Shown here: positions 1 to 8,911 of the stretch, piece after piece
How positions within the stretch are numbered: the first letter of the stretch is position 1
Layout: each line of letters opens with the position of its first letter
DNA from: Lachnospiraceae bacterium
GTDB taxonomy: Bacteria > Bacillota > Clostridia > Lachnospirales > Lachnospiraceae
Length of the DNA stretch: 33,872 nucleotides
Direction: 5' to 3'
Assembly: GCA_029227035.1 (NCBI GenBank)
Contig: JAQXZD010000004.1
Span: forward strand, 1 to 33,872
The notes under the pieces: generated by a model
Databases searched by the model: none
What the model was told of the DNA's origin: nothing
Seen by the model: the letters and a program-made list of their open reading frames with translations, nothing else
Translations under genes and position numbers: made by a program

Positions 1-2962
1 TCTTAAGGATATGGTAGATATGGATGCAGTAGACGCTTTCCGTAAGAATGCGCTGAATCCAAATCATCCGGTAGAGATGGGATCTGCTCAGAACCCTGAT
101 ATCTTCTTCCAGTCAAGAGAGGCTTGCAACTCTACATATGATGAGCTTCCGGCAATCGTTCAGGAATACATGGACAAGGTTAACGAGAAGATCGGTACTG
201 ATTACAAGCTGTTCAATTACTACGGAGCTCCGGATGCAGATCGCATCATTATCGCTATGGGTTCTGTATGTGAGACAATTGATGAGACAATTGATTACTT
301 ACGCTCAAAGGGCGAGAAGGTCGGTGTTGTTAAGGTTCGCCTTTACAGACCATTCGTTAAGGAAGCATTAATCGATGCAATTCCGGATACCGTTAAGAGA
401 ATTGCCGTATTAGACAGAACAAAGGAGCCTGGTTCTCTCGGTGAGCCGTTATACTTAGATGTAGTGGCAGCCCTGAAGGGATCTAAGTTTGATCAGGTTA
501 CAATTACAAGCGGACGTTACGGACTGGGATCTAAGGATACTACTCCGGGACAGATTATCGCTGTTTACAATAATACAGAGAAGCCAAGATTCACAATCGG
601 TATTACCGATGATGTTACAAACCTTTCTCTGGATGTGAAAGAGAATCCGGTTACAACTCCGGAAGGACCTACACACTGTAAGTTCTGGGGACTTGGTGCA
701 GACGGTACCGTAGGTGCAAACAAGAACTCCATCAAGATTATCGGTGATAACACAGATATGTATGCACAGGCATACTTCGATTATGACTCCAAGAAGTCCG
801 GTGGTGTTACAATTTCCCACCTGCGTTTCGGACATTCACCGATTCGTTCCACATACCTGATTTCTCCGGCAAACTTCGTAGCATGTCACTGTACAGCATA
901 CATCTACAAGTACAATATGGTTCAGGATCTGGTACCGGGCGGTACATTCCTCTTCAATACACAGTGGTCTGTGGATGAGCTGGATGAGAAGCTTCCAGGA
1001 CAGGTTAAGAGATATATCGCAGAGAACAATATCAATTTCTACATCATCGACGGTGTTAAGATTGGTAAGGAAATCGGACTTGGAAACCGTATCAATACCG
1101 TTCTTCAGTCAGCTTTCTTCTCACTGACAAAGCTGATTCCTGAGGAAGAGGTTATCAAGCTTATGAAGGATGCAGCTACAAAGTCTTATGCTAAGAAGGG
1201 TGACGATGTCGTTAAGATGAACCATGACGCAATCGATGCCGGTGCTACAGCATATATTAAGGTAGATGTTCCGGAGAGCTGGAAGAACTGCACGGATGAT
1301 GATTACTCTCAGGAGATTACAGGAGATAAGCCTGAGGTTGTTGATTTCGTTAAGAATGTACAGGCTAAGGTAAACGGTCAGCAGGGTAACAGCATTCCTG
1401 TTTCCGTTGTTAAGAAGTATGAGACAGGTTGGACTCCGTCCGGTACAGCAGCATACGAGAAGCGTGGTGTTGCAACAGATGTTCCGGTATGGGATGCTAC
1501 AAAGTGTATCGAGTGTAACCAGTGTTCTTATGTATGTCCGCATGCATGTATCCGCCCGGTAGCCATGACAGAGGCTGAGGCTGCTGCTGCTCCGGAAGGA
1601 ATGCAGATGAAGGATCTGAATCAGATGCCTGGTTATAAGTTCTCAGTTGTTGTATCTGCATTTGACTGTACAGGATGTGGTTCCTGTGTCAATGTATGTC
1701 CGGATAAGGTTCAGGCTATTACAATGGCAGGCTTTGAGGCAAATGAGGATGAGCAGAAGTACTTCGATTACGCAGTAACACTTCCGGATAAGGAAGATGT
1801 TATTGAGAAGTTTAAGATTAACTCTGTTAAGGGATCTCAGTTCCGGCAGCCGCTTCTTGAGTTCTCAGGAGCATGTGGCGGTTGTGGAGAGACACCTTAC
1901 GCTAAGTTAATTACACAGTTGTTCGGTGACAGAATGTACATCGCAAATGCAACAGGATGTTCTTCTATCTGGGCAAACTCTTCACCATCCACACCATATA
2001 CCGTTAACAAGCAGGGACATGGTCCTGCATGGTCTAACTCCTTATTCGAGGATGCAGCAGAGTTCGGTTATGGTATGTTACTTGCTCAGAGAGCAATTCG
2101 TGACAGATTAAAGAATGAGCTGGATGAGATTGCAGCAACTACAGATAAGGCTGATGTTAAGGCAGCTATCAAGGAGTGGAATGATACATTTGCTTCCGGA
2201 ATCGAGAACGGACCGGCTACAGAGAAGCTGGTAGCAGCACTTGAGTCTTGCGGATGTGATGCTTCTAAGAACATCTTAAAAGAGAAGGATTACCTTGCAA
2301 AGAAGTCACAGTGGATCTTCGGTGGTGACGGATGGGCATACGATATCGGATTCGGTGGTGTTGACCACGTACTGGCATCCGGTAAGGATATCAACATCAT
2401 GGTATTTGATACAGAAGTTTACTCTAATACAGGCGGACAGTCTTCTAAGTCTACACCTACCGGAGCAATCGCACAGTTTGCTGCAGGTGGTAAGGAGACA
2501 AAGAAGAAGGATCTTGCAGGTATCGCAATGAGCTATGGTTATGTATATGTTGCACACATCTCCATGGGTGCAGATATGAATCAGTGTGTTAAGGCAATTG
2601 CTGAGGCTGAGGCATATCCGGGACCATCACTCATCATTGCTTATGCTCCATGTATTAACCATGGTATCAAGAAGGGTATGAGCAAGGCTCAGACAGAGGA
2701 GAAGCTTGCAGTTGAGTCCGGTTACTGGTTCAACTTCCGTTACAATCCACAGCTTGCTGCTGAGGGTAAGGATGCATTCTCACTTGACAGCAAGGAGCCG
2801 ACAGGTGATTATCAGGAATTCTTAAAGGGAGAGAACCGTTACGCTTCTCTTGCTAAGTTCAATCCTGAGAGAGCTGCAGAGCTGTTCGCAGTATCTGAGC
2901 AGAATTCAAAGGATCGCTATGAGCACCTGAAGAAGCTGGTAACACTTTACGCAGGAAAGTAG
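1..2962 (+). CDS. nifJ: Pyruvate:ferredoxin (flavodoxin) oxidoreductase, 5'-truncated by window edge
   Basis: The enzyme oxidatively decarboxylates pyruvate to acetyl-CoA and CO2 and reduces ferredoxin, the central step of anaerobic pyruvate use in the cytoplasm. The reading frame is open from the first base. About 986 residues are present against about 1175 for the single-chain family, so roughly 190 N-terminal residues lie outside the window. Two 4Fe-4S ferredoxin motifs are visible near nt 1504-1560 (CIECNQCSYVCP) and 1669-1705 (CTGCGSCVNVCP). A further Cys cluster (CGGCGETPYAKL) is near 1873. A TPP-binding region follows around 2323-2460 (GDGWAYDIG, then NTGGQSSKSTPTGA). Codon choice is strongly biased (for example AAG over AAA, GGT/GGA), unlike most later genes, which fits very high expression. 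A strong terminator follows. Family assignment is secure; the symbol follows common usage. Confidence 0.97.
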   Translation, partial: LKDMVDMDAVDAFRKNALNPNHPVEMGSAQNPDIFFQSREACNSTYDELPAIVQEYMDKVNEKIGTDYKLFNYYGAPDADRIIIAMGSVCETIDETIDYLRSKGEKVGVVKVRLYRPFVKEALIDAIPDTVKRIAVLDRTKEPGSLGEPLYLDVVAALKGSKFDQVTITSGRYGLGSKDTTPGQIIAVYNNTEKPRFTIGITDDVTNLSLDVKENPVTTPEGPTHCKFWGLGADGTVGANKNSIKIIGDNTDMYAQAYFDYDSKKSGGVTISHLRFGHSPIRSTYLISPANFVACHCTAYIYKYNMVQDLVPGGTFLFNTQWSVDELDEKLPGQVKRYIAENNINFYIIDGVKIGKEIGLGNRINTVLQSAFFSLTKLIPEEEVIKLMKDAATKSYAKKGDDVVKMNHDAIDAGATAYIKVDVPESWKNCTDDDYSQEITGDKPEVVDFVKNVQAKVNGQQGNSIPVSVVKKYETGWTPSGTAAYEKRGVATDVPVWDATKCIECNQCSYVCPHACIRPVAMTEAEAAAAPEGMQMKDLNQMPGYKFSVVVSAFDCTGCGSCVNVCPDKVQAITMAGFEANEDEQKYFDYAVTLPDKEDVIEKFKINSVKGSQFRQPLLEFSGACGGCGETPYAKLITQLFGDRMYIANATGCSSIWANSSPSTPYTVNKQGHGPAWSNSLFEDAAEFGYGMLLAQRAIRDRLKNELDEIAATTDKADVKAAIKEWNDTFASGIENGPATEKLVAALESCGCDASKNILKEKDYLAKKSQWIFGGDGWAYDIGFGGVDHVLASGKDINIMVFDTEVYSNTGGQSSKSTPTGAIAQFAAGGKETKKKDLAGIAMSYGYVYVAHISMGADMNQCVKAIAEAEAYPGPSLIIAYAPCINHGIKKGMSKAQTEEKLAVESGYWFNFRYNPQLAAEGKDAFSLDSKEPTGDYQEFLKGENRYASLAKFNPERAAELFAVSEQNSKDRYEHLKKLVTLYAGK

Positions 2963-2999
2963 TCATATCCCGCGATAAGCGAAAAGAATAAAAAAGAAG

Positions 3000-3040
3000 A
3001 AGCTCCGGCGCAAATTTGTTTGCGCAAGGAGCTTTTTCTT
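3000..3040 (+). terminator. Rho-independent terminator after PFOR
   Basis: AAGCTCC (3000-3006) pairs with GGAGCTT (3028-3034), and GCGCAAA (3008-3014) pairs with TTTGCGC (3019-3025) around a TTTG loop. A T-rich tail follows. It starts 38 nt after the PFOR stop codon. Confidence 0.92.
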
Positions 3041-3107
3041 CTTATCCGGTGAGCAACGTGAGAACAAGGTATCGTATCTTTCAAGATAAAAAAATCTTCT
3101 TCCGTCG

Positions 3108-3136
3108 TTTACAAGTTGTAAAAGTCATGGTACAAT
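3108..3136 (+). promoter_or_regulatory. Sigma-A type promoter for the coiled-coil membrane protein gene
   Basis: TTTACA (3108-3113), a 17-nt spacer and TACAAT (3131-3136) precede the gene by 36 nt. A TGG just before the -10 box gives an extended -10. The 13-mer ATGGTACAATAAA is also present in the rpmE promoter at 13722. Confidence 0.75.
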
Positions 3137-3172
3137 AAAGTTTGAATAGGTTACGATGATGGAGGAAGAGCG

Positions 3173-3919
3173 ATGGCAGGTTTATTGCTTGGATTGCGCA
3201 GGCAGCGCGCTAAGAACCGGCAGAAAGCGACACAGGGAATACATAAGCCGGCCGCAAAGGTATATACACTGGAAGAACCGAAGGCGGAGCAGGAACAGGA
3301 TCGTAACATTACGGAAAGGACAGTTGACGCGGTGAGCAGGGAAGATTTCTTACTGAATCAGATAGACGAATTCAGAGAGCGGGCAAAGCAGCTTCAGAAT
3401 TTGCTTAATACAAGAGAGACAGAGGCAAGTGAGCTGGAGACTCTGGTGAACGAGCGACAGGAAAAAGCAGATGAACTGGGACAGATTCTGAAGGAACGTC
3501 AGGAGAAAGCAGATGGAATCACCGCGGAAGTGGAGAGACAGATTGATTCTCTGATTGAAAAAGTAGCGGCAAAGATGGATGAGACTGAGGCATCCATGAA
3601 GGCTGACGTGGCGGATGGCAAGAACTTTAGTGCAGAGAAAGCCGAAGAATTGAAGACTTCGCTTGCGCAGATAGAGGAACAGCTTACGCTGGTCAAGACA
3701 GAGATTTCTGACAAAGTACATACCGAGAATGTAAAATCCTATCGGAATATTGCGGAACTTTTTAAGAACATGGAAGAGAAGGTGGAAGAGATTTCTGTCT
3801 TCAATCGCAGATTACAGCCGATGAGAGGAGTTGCAATTACAGCAATGGTTTTTGCTATTTTGGATTTTATTGCATTGGTAGGACTCTTTCTTATTAATTT
3901 AGGGATTATTTCTGTGTGA
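3173..3919 (+). CDS. Coiled-coil protein with C-terminal membrane anchor, function unknown
   Basis: I do not recognise a named family. The 248-residue protein begins with a strongly basic stretch (LRRQRAKNRQK). It continues as a long charged alpha-helical coiled coil over about residues 50-210, with internal near-repeats (two copies resembling ERQEKADELGQ/ERQEKADGITA). It ends in one hydrophobic segment at about residues 222-246 that looks like a tail-type membrane anchor. No signal peptide is visible, so the coiled coil is probably cytoplasmic. The start is supported by GGAGGAAGAG just upstream of the ATG. The gene stands alone between its own promoter and a terminator. A role as a structural or membrane-tethering protein is only a guess. 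Confidence 0.8.
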   Translation: MAGLLLGLRRQRAKNRQKATQGIHKPAAKVYTLEEPKAEQEQDRNITERTVDAVSREDFLLNQIDEFRERAKQLQNLLNTRETEASELETLVNERQEKADELGQILKERQEKADGITAEVERQIDSLIEKVAAKMDETEASMKADVADGKNFSAEKAEELKTSLAQIEEQLTLVKTEISDKVHTENVKSYRNIAELFKNMEEKVEEISVFNRRLQPMRGVAITAMVFAILDFIALVGLFLINLGIISV

Positions 3920-3937
3920 ACAGTATAGACTAAATGT

Positions 3938-3969
3938 GCAATTCTCAAGTATGGGAGTTGCTTTTTTTT
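3938..3969 (+). terminator. Terminator-like hairpin between the coiled-coil gene and the pyrophosphatase
   Basis: GCAATTCTC (3938-3946) pairs with GGGAGTTGC (3953-3961), with two G-U pairs and an AAGTAT loop. Eight T residues follow. It lies 19 nt after the upstream stop codon and 45 nt before the next start. Confidence 0.8.
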
Positions 3970-4013
3970 ACTGGCGGGAGGATTCCTTGGTACCTAATAG
4001 AGGGGAGCAGATT

Positions 4014-5660
4014 ATGAGCAAAAAACAAGTGTGGGTAGTCGGACATAAGCATCCGGATACCGATTCCGTCTGTGCGGCAATTGCGTATGCCAATTATAAG
4101 AATGCCTTGGATGGTGAAATGACATATATCCCAAAGCGTGCGGGCTCGCTTAATGCAGAGACGGTTTATGTGCTGAACCGGTTTGGCGTGGAGGCACCGG
4201 AGCTGGTTACAGATGTGGGAACGCAGATGCGGGACATTAAGATTCGCAGGACAGAGGGTGTAAGCAGCCATATTTCCATGAAAAAAGCATGGGAAATGAT
4301 GAAGATATTGGGCGTTGTTACGCTTCCGGTTGTCAATGACCATAAACTGGAAGGATTGATTGTTACCGGCGATATTGCAAAATCTTATATGGATGTTTAC
4401 GATAATACCATCCTGTCCACAGCCAGAACGCAATATAAGAATATTATTGAGACACTGGAAGGACAGCTTCTGGCGGGAAATGAGCATGCTTATTTTGTGC
4501 GGGGAAAGGTTGTGATCGGAGCCGGAACGCCGGAGGGACTTGCATCCTCTGTGGCAAGTGATGATCTGGTTCTGATTGGTGACGGAGAAGACGCACAGCT
4601 TTTGTCGATTGCATCCAACTGCAGTTGTATGGTAGTGACAAATGGGTATGAGGTTAGTGAAAAGGTCATGCAGGCGGCAAAAGAGCGGGAGGTTGTTTTG
4701 ATCAGCACCCCTTATGATACCTTTACGGCATCGCGTCTGTTAAATCAGAGTATTCCGATTAAGTACTTTATGACGAAGGAAGATATCATCTATTTTGAAG
4801 AGGATGATTATGTGGATGATGTGCGGGATACAGTGGCGAAAATCCGGCATCGTGATTTCCCGATTCTGGATGAAAATCAGAATTATGTGGGAATGTTCTC
4901 AAGACGTAATTTGATGAATGCCCAGAAAAAGAAACTGATTCTGGTGGACCATAATGAGAAATCCCAGGCAGTCACCAATATTGAAGAGGCGGAGATTCTG
5001 GAGATTATCGATCATCACAGACTGGGAAGTCTTGAGACCATGGCACCGGTATATTTTCGAAATCAACCACTCGGTTGTACATCGACAATTATTTATCAGA
5101 TGTATAAAGAAAAACAAATCAAGATTGAAAAAACGGTGGCAGGGCTGATGTGTGCGGCAATTCTGTCCGACACACTGATGTTTCGTTCTCCGACCTGTAC
5201 GGAAGCCGACAAGGACGCAGCTTTGGAATTGGCAAAACTGGCGGAAGTGGATGCGGAAGAACTGGCTCTTGCAATGTTTGAAGCAGGAAGTGATTTCAGT
5301 GAAAAAACAGAAGAAGAAATATTAAATCAGGATTTTAAAATATTCCATGCAGGGGATATAGACTTTGGAGTTGCCCAGATAAGTGCCATGGGACGGCAGG
5401 AGCTGGACAAGGTGCAAAAGAGGATTGAGCCGAAATTGGAACGGATGCTGGGAGAGAAGCAGATACAGATGATTTTTGTCATGCTGACGGACATTCTGAA
5501 TGAGTCTACTTATCTTTCTTATGCCGGTGCGGATGCGGCGCAGCTTGTGGCAAGTGCTTATCACTGTGAGCCGTCTGAAGCCGGGGTGATGCTTCCGGGT
5601 GTTGTATCCAGAAAAAAGCAGTTAATTCCTGCCTTAATTAATGTTCTGGCGGAACGCTAG
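4014..5660 (+). CDS. ppaC: Manganese-dependent inorganic pyrophosphatase with CBS and DRTGG regulatory domains
   Basis: This family II (DHH) pyrophosphatase hydrolyses PPi to two phosphates in the cytoplasm. The N-terminus has the metal-binding GHKHPDTDS (His11, His13, Asp15, Asp17), and the DHH motif is at about residues 333-335. A regulatory insert of about 240 residues lies between these halves and reads as a CBS pair enclosing a DRTGG-type domain. The 548-residue length matches the adenine-nucleotide-regulated CBS-PPases rather than the roughly 310-residue plain enzymes. I chose ATG 4014 because AGGGGAG lies just upstream; the frame is open back to 3936, but no ribosome site supports a longer form. 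A terminator-like hairpin lies in the leader and I cannot see a clear separate promoter. The last 23 nt overlap the convergent AraC gene. Confidence 0.95.
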   Translation: MSKKQVWVVGHKHPDTDSVCAAIAYANYKNALDGEMTYIPKRAGSLNAETVYVLNRFGVEAPELVTDVGTQMRDIKIRRTEGVSSHISMKKAWEMMKILGVVTLPVVNDHKLEGLIVTGDIAKSYMDVYDNTILSTARTQYKNIIETLEGQLLAGNEHAYFVRGKVVIGAGTPEGLASSVASDDLVLIGDGEDAQLLSIASNCSCMVVTNGYEVSEKVMQAAKEREVVLISTPYDTFTASRLLNQSIPIKYFMTKEDIIYFEEDDYVDDVRDTVAKIRHRDFPILDENQNYVGMFSRRNLMNAQKKKLILVDHNEKSQAVTNIEEAEILEIIDHHRLGSLETMAPVYFRNQPLGCTSTIIYQMYKEKQIKIEKTVAGLMCAAILSDTLMFRSPTCTEADKDAALELAKLAEVDAEELALAMFEAGSDFSEKTEEEILNQDFKIFHAGDIDFGVAQISAMGRQELDKVQKRIEPKLERMLGEKQIQMIFVMLTDILNESTYLSYAGADAAQLVASAYHCEPSEAGVMLPGVVSRKKQLIPALINVLAER

Positions 5661-6468
5661 GCAAGGAATGCTCGGCTCTTGGCGCACAGCCAAAATTTTT
5701 CTTATAGGCACGGGAGAAGGATGAGTAACTGTGGAAACCGCACTCATAGCAGGTATCCGTAATGGGATTGCCCTGCCGGATCAGTTCGCGGGCCAGAAGC
5801 AGGCGCTTAGTAGTCAGATAGTCACCGATGGTGTATCCGGTTTCTTCCTTGAAAGCGTGCATCAGGTGGTATCTGCTGATGAAAAAGGTTTCTGAAAGGG
5901 AGTCGATGGTAATATCCTCTGTCAGATGTTCATTGATGTAGTCGAGAAGCTGTATTATTTTTTTGTTGGAAGATGAAGTGGTAATGAATTCAATGCCATT
6001 ATGGATGGCTGCACGATTGAGCTGGATCATAAATTCCAGGAAAAGAAGTTTGTGATACAGCTCATTTGCGTATTCCGTGGAATGCAGGGAATGTCTCAGT
6101 TCCCGGACAATCTGTCCGAGTCTGGTCGTTTCGAAGGCGGGAACACGTAACACATGCGCCTGCTTTTGGTGCGCTTCCTGAAGACAGCGTGACAGATCAT
6201 AGGAATCGTCACGGTGCTGATCCAGATATCCTTTGGCAATATAGATAATGATGCGCTCGTAAGTGCTTTCGTCATGTAGAATGGGACGATGAACTTCTCC
6301 GGCCGGAACAAATACGATGTCATTCGGTTTTAAATCATAGGTGCGCCCTTCAATACAGTAAGAAGCGTTTCCTTTTAAAAACAGCAGAATCTTGTGGAAA
6401 TCATGAAAGTGAAAGTCAATGGGATTCTTATAATGATAGTTATGATGTATTTTACTATAGGATAGCAC
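5638..6468 (-). CDS. AraC family transcriptional regulator with N-terminal cupin
   Basis: This is a DNA-binding regulator, probably responding to a small ligand. The N-terminal part reads as a cupin sensor (HFHDFHKILLFLKG, then VFVPAGEVHRP). The C-terminal 100 residues hold two helix-turn-helix units (SLSETFFISRYHLMHAFKEE, then CYECGFHSYSSFSRAYKKNF). No ATG lies in a sensible place: the only upstream ATG (6681) would run well into dapF. I propose GTG 6468, giving 276 residues, the usual length; TTG 6477 is an alternative. Neither has a clear ribosome site, so the start is uncertain. The gene is divergent from dapF, sharing an intergenic region of about 100 nt, and its 3' end overlaps the pyrophosphatase gene convergently. 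Its target is unknown. Confidence 0.88.
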   Translation of the reverse strand: MLSYSKIHHNYHYKNPIDFHFHDFHKILLFLKGNASYCIEGRTYDLKPNDIVFVPAGEVHRPILHDESTYERIIIYIAKGYLDQHRDDSYDLSRCLQEAHQKQAHVLRVPAFETTRLGQIVRELRHSLHSTEYANELYHKLLFLEFMIQLNRAAIHNGIEFITTSSSNKKIIQLLDYINEHLTEDITIDSLSETFFISRYHLMHAFKEETGYTIGDYLTTKRLLLARELIRQGNPITDTCYECGFHSYSSFSRAYKKNFGCAPRAEHSLPSVPPEH

Positions 6469-6497
6469 TATTTGCAATATAAAAAGCACAAAATGGG

Positions 6498-6526
6498 TTT
6501 TCAAAGGAAAAAGTGCGATATATACT
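6498..6526 (+). promoter_or_regulatory. Possible promoter for dapF-murE
   Basis: TTTTCA (6498-6503), a 17-nt spacer and TATACT (6521-6526) lie 44 nt before the dapF start in an AT-rich divergent region. The -35 match is weak. Confidence 0.4.
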
Positions 6527-6570
6527 ATAGATACAATATAAAAAAGATATTCCAAGGAGGGTGAAGTGCT

Positions 6571-7413
6571 ATGAAGTTTACGAAGATGGAAGGCTGTGGC
6601 AATGATTATGTATATGTGAATCTGTTTGAGGAGGAGATAGAAAATCCTGAAAAGCTGTCTATTGCAGTCAGCGACAGACATTTTGGAATCGGCTCAGACG
6701 GATTGATTACGATTGGACCGTCCGAGAAAGCGGATTTTCGGATGAGAATATATAACGCAGATGGTTCGGAGGCGGAAATGTGCGGAAACGGAATCCGTTG
6801 TGTTGCAAAGTATGTATATGAGCATAAGCTGACGGATAAGACGGAGATTTCTGTAGAAAGCGGAGCTGGAATTAAGTATCTGAAGCTTTTTATCACAGAT
6901 GGCAGGGTATTGAGTGTGCGTGTCGACATGGGGGAACCAATTCTTGCGCCGGAACTGATTCCGGTGGAAGCAGAGGGCAATCGGGTAGTTGATGAGCCGA
7001 TTACGGTTGCCGGAAAAGAATGGCGTATGACCTGCGTATCCATGGGAAATCCGCATGCAGTTGTATTTGTGGATCATGTGGCAGATTTTCCGATTGAACA
7101 GTATGGACCGGAATTTGAGAATCATCCGCGTTTTCCGAAGAGAACCAATACGGAGTTTGTTCAGATTATATCAAGAACCGAGGCGTCCATGCGTGTATGG
7201 GAGCGCGGAGCGGCAGAAACGTGGGCCTGCGGAACCGGAACCTGCGCAACCGTGATGGCGTGCATACTAAACGGGTATACGGACAATAAGGTGCTGGTAC
7301 ATTTGCGGGGTGGAGATCTGACAATTGAGTATGAACCGGATACCAATCATATCTATATGACAGGACCTGCAAGAGAGGTATTTACCGGAGAATGGAAACT
7401 GGAGGAAAAATAA
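6571..7413 (+). CDS. dapF: Diaminopimelate epimerase
   Basis: The enzyme converts LL- to meso-diaminopimelate, the last step before peptidoglycan or lysine use. The two catalytic cysteines are in their signature contexts: Cys71 in ADGSEAEMCGNGIRC and Cys220 in ETWACGTGTC. The N-terminal MEGCGNDY motif is also present. The 280-residue length is normal. AAGGAGG lies about 10 nt before the ATG. The stop codon is followed directly by the murE ATG, so the two are almost certainly cotranscribed, and the epimerase makes the substrate that the next enzyme adds. Confidence 0.97.
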   Translation: MKFTKMEGCGNDYVYVNLFEEEIENPEKLSIAVSDRHFGIGSDGLITIGPSEKADFRMRIYNADGSEAEMCGNGIRCVAKYVYEHKLTDKTEISVESGAGIKYLKLFITDGRVLSVRVDMGEPILAPELIPVEAEGNRVVDEPITVAGKEWRMTCVSMGNPHAVVFVDHVADFPIEQYGPEFENHPRFPKRTNTEFVQIISRTEASMRVWERGAAETWACGTGTCATVMACILNGYTDNKVLVHLRGGDLTIEYEPDTNHIYMTGPAREVFTGEWKLEEK

Positions 7414-8892
7414 ATGAAGATAAAACAATTGATTGAAAAGCTGGATTATAAAGTGCTGGCAGGAGATACAGATACAGAGATTACAACTCTTGTCTATGAT
7501 TCCCGTAAGGTGAAAAAGGGCTCGGTATTTGTCTGTATCAGCGGAAGTGTAAGGGATGCGCATGAGTTTATCCCGGAGGTTATCGAGAAGGGGGCAGCGG
7601 CGATTGTGGTGGAAAAAGAAGTTTCCCTTCAGCCGGGCGTGACCTACATTCAGGTAAAAGACAGCCGGCTGGCGCTTGCCTGTATGTCTGCCGCATATTT
7701 TGACTATCCGGCGGAAAAGCTTAAGACCATAGGAATCACCGGAACCAAGGGAAAAACCACTACGACTTATATGGTAAAATCAATTTTGGAATCTGCAGGA
7801 ATCAAAACCGGACTGATTGGCACCATCGAATCCATTGTCGGGGAAAAACGAATTCCTTCTGCCAATACGACGCCGGAATCTTACCGTGTGCAGGAACTTT
7901 TTCATGAGATGGTAGAAGCCGGAATGGATGCGGTTGTTATGGAAGTTTCTTCCCAGGCGCTGATGTTGCACCGCGTGTCCGGATTTGTGTTCGATATTGG
8001 CGTATTTACCAATCTGGAACCGGATCATATCGGGGAGAATGAGCATAAGGATTTTGAAGACTATATGCACTGCAAGAGCCTTCTGTTTCAACAGTGCAGG
8101 CTTGGCATTTTTAACGGAGACAGTGAACATTTGGATGGAGTGTTAAAGGGACATACCTGCCAGGTGGAAACGTTTGGTTATGGAGAGAAGAATGACTTCG
8201 TGGCGCAGAATGTGGAACTGAAAAAGGAGCATGGGGCGCTGGGGGTCCGATACCATGTGAGCGGCCTTATGAACATGGATGTGGAGGTAAATGTACCGGG
8301 CAGTTTTTCGGTATACAATTCCCTGACAGCGATTGCAATCTGCCATCATTTCGGCGTGGATGAGGAGAAAATCAGAGAGGCGCTCTTACATGTCAGCGTC
8401 AAGGGACGGATTGAGATTGTTCCTGTTACAAAACGATACACGCTTATGATTGATTATGCGCATAACGCAATGTCTTTGGAGAGTCTTTTGACAACTCTTA
8501 AGGAATATGAGCCGGGGCGTCTGGTCTGTCTGTTCGGATGCGGAGGAAACCGGGCAAAATCAAGAAGATATGAAATGGGAGAAGTGTCTTCCAGACTTGC
8601 AGACCTGACCGTGGTTACATCGGATAATCCGCGAAATGAAGAACCTATGGACATCATTCAGGATATTCTGGTGGGCGTACATAAAGCAGACGGTGAGTAT
8701 GTCACGATACCGGATCGCAAGGAAGCCATTGCTTATTGTATGAAGAATGCCAAGGATGGGGATATTGTCGTTCTGGCAGGAAAAGGACATGAAGATTATC
8801 AGGAAATAAAGGGTGTGAAACACCATATGGATGAACGGGAGCTGATTCAGGAGATTATTGCAGAGAACCCGGAATTAAAAGAAAGACAGTAA
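7414..8892 (+). CDS. murE: UDP-N-acetylmuramoyl-tripeptide synthetase, meso-DAP adding type
   Basis: This cytoplasmic Mur ligase uses ATP to add the third amino acid to UDP-MurNAc-L-Ala-D-Glu. The P-loop GTKGKTTT is at about residues 110-117, followed by TTPES. The DNPR motif at about residues 404-407 is the known signature of ligases that select meso-diaminopimelate over lysine, which agrees with the adjacent dapF. The length of 492 residues is typical. The gene starts on the base after the dapF stop, with GGAGG in the end of dapF serving as ribosome site. Some genomes carry more than one MurE-like gene; I cannot tell whether this is the only one. Confidence 0.95.
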   Translation: MKIKQLIEKLDYKVLAGDTDTEITTLVYDSRKVKKGSVFVCISGSVRDAHEFIPEVIEKGAAAIVVEKEVSLQPGVTYIQVKDSRLALACMSAAYFDYPAEKLKTIGITGTKGKTTTTYMVKSILESAGIKTGLIGTIESIVGEKRIPSANTTPESYRVQELFHEMVEAGMDAVVMEVSSQALMLHRVSGFVFDIGVFTNLEPDHIGENEHKDFEDYMHCKSLLFQQCRLGIFNGDSEHLDGVLKGHTCQVETFGYGEKNDFVAQNVELKKEHGALGVRYHVSGLMNMDVEVNVPGSFSVYNSLTAIAICHHFGVDEEKIREALLHVSVKGRIEIVPVTKRYTLMIDYAHNAMSLESLLTTLKEYEPGRLVCLFGCGGNRAKSRRYEMGEVSSRLADLTVVTSDNPRNEEPMDIIQDILVGVHKADGEYVTIPDRKEAIAYCMKNAKDGDIVVLAGKGHEDYQEIKGVKHHMDERELIQEIIAENPELKERQ

Positions 8893-8911
8893 GTGAGAGG
8901 ATAATATAAAA

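Noticed and set aside
3945..4487. Minus-strand open frame of 180 codons opposite the pyrophosphatase
   Set aside because: It is the antisense shadow of a gene with certain identity and shows no start signal.
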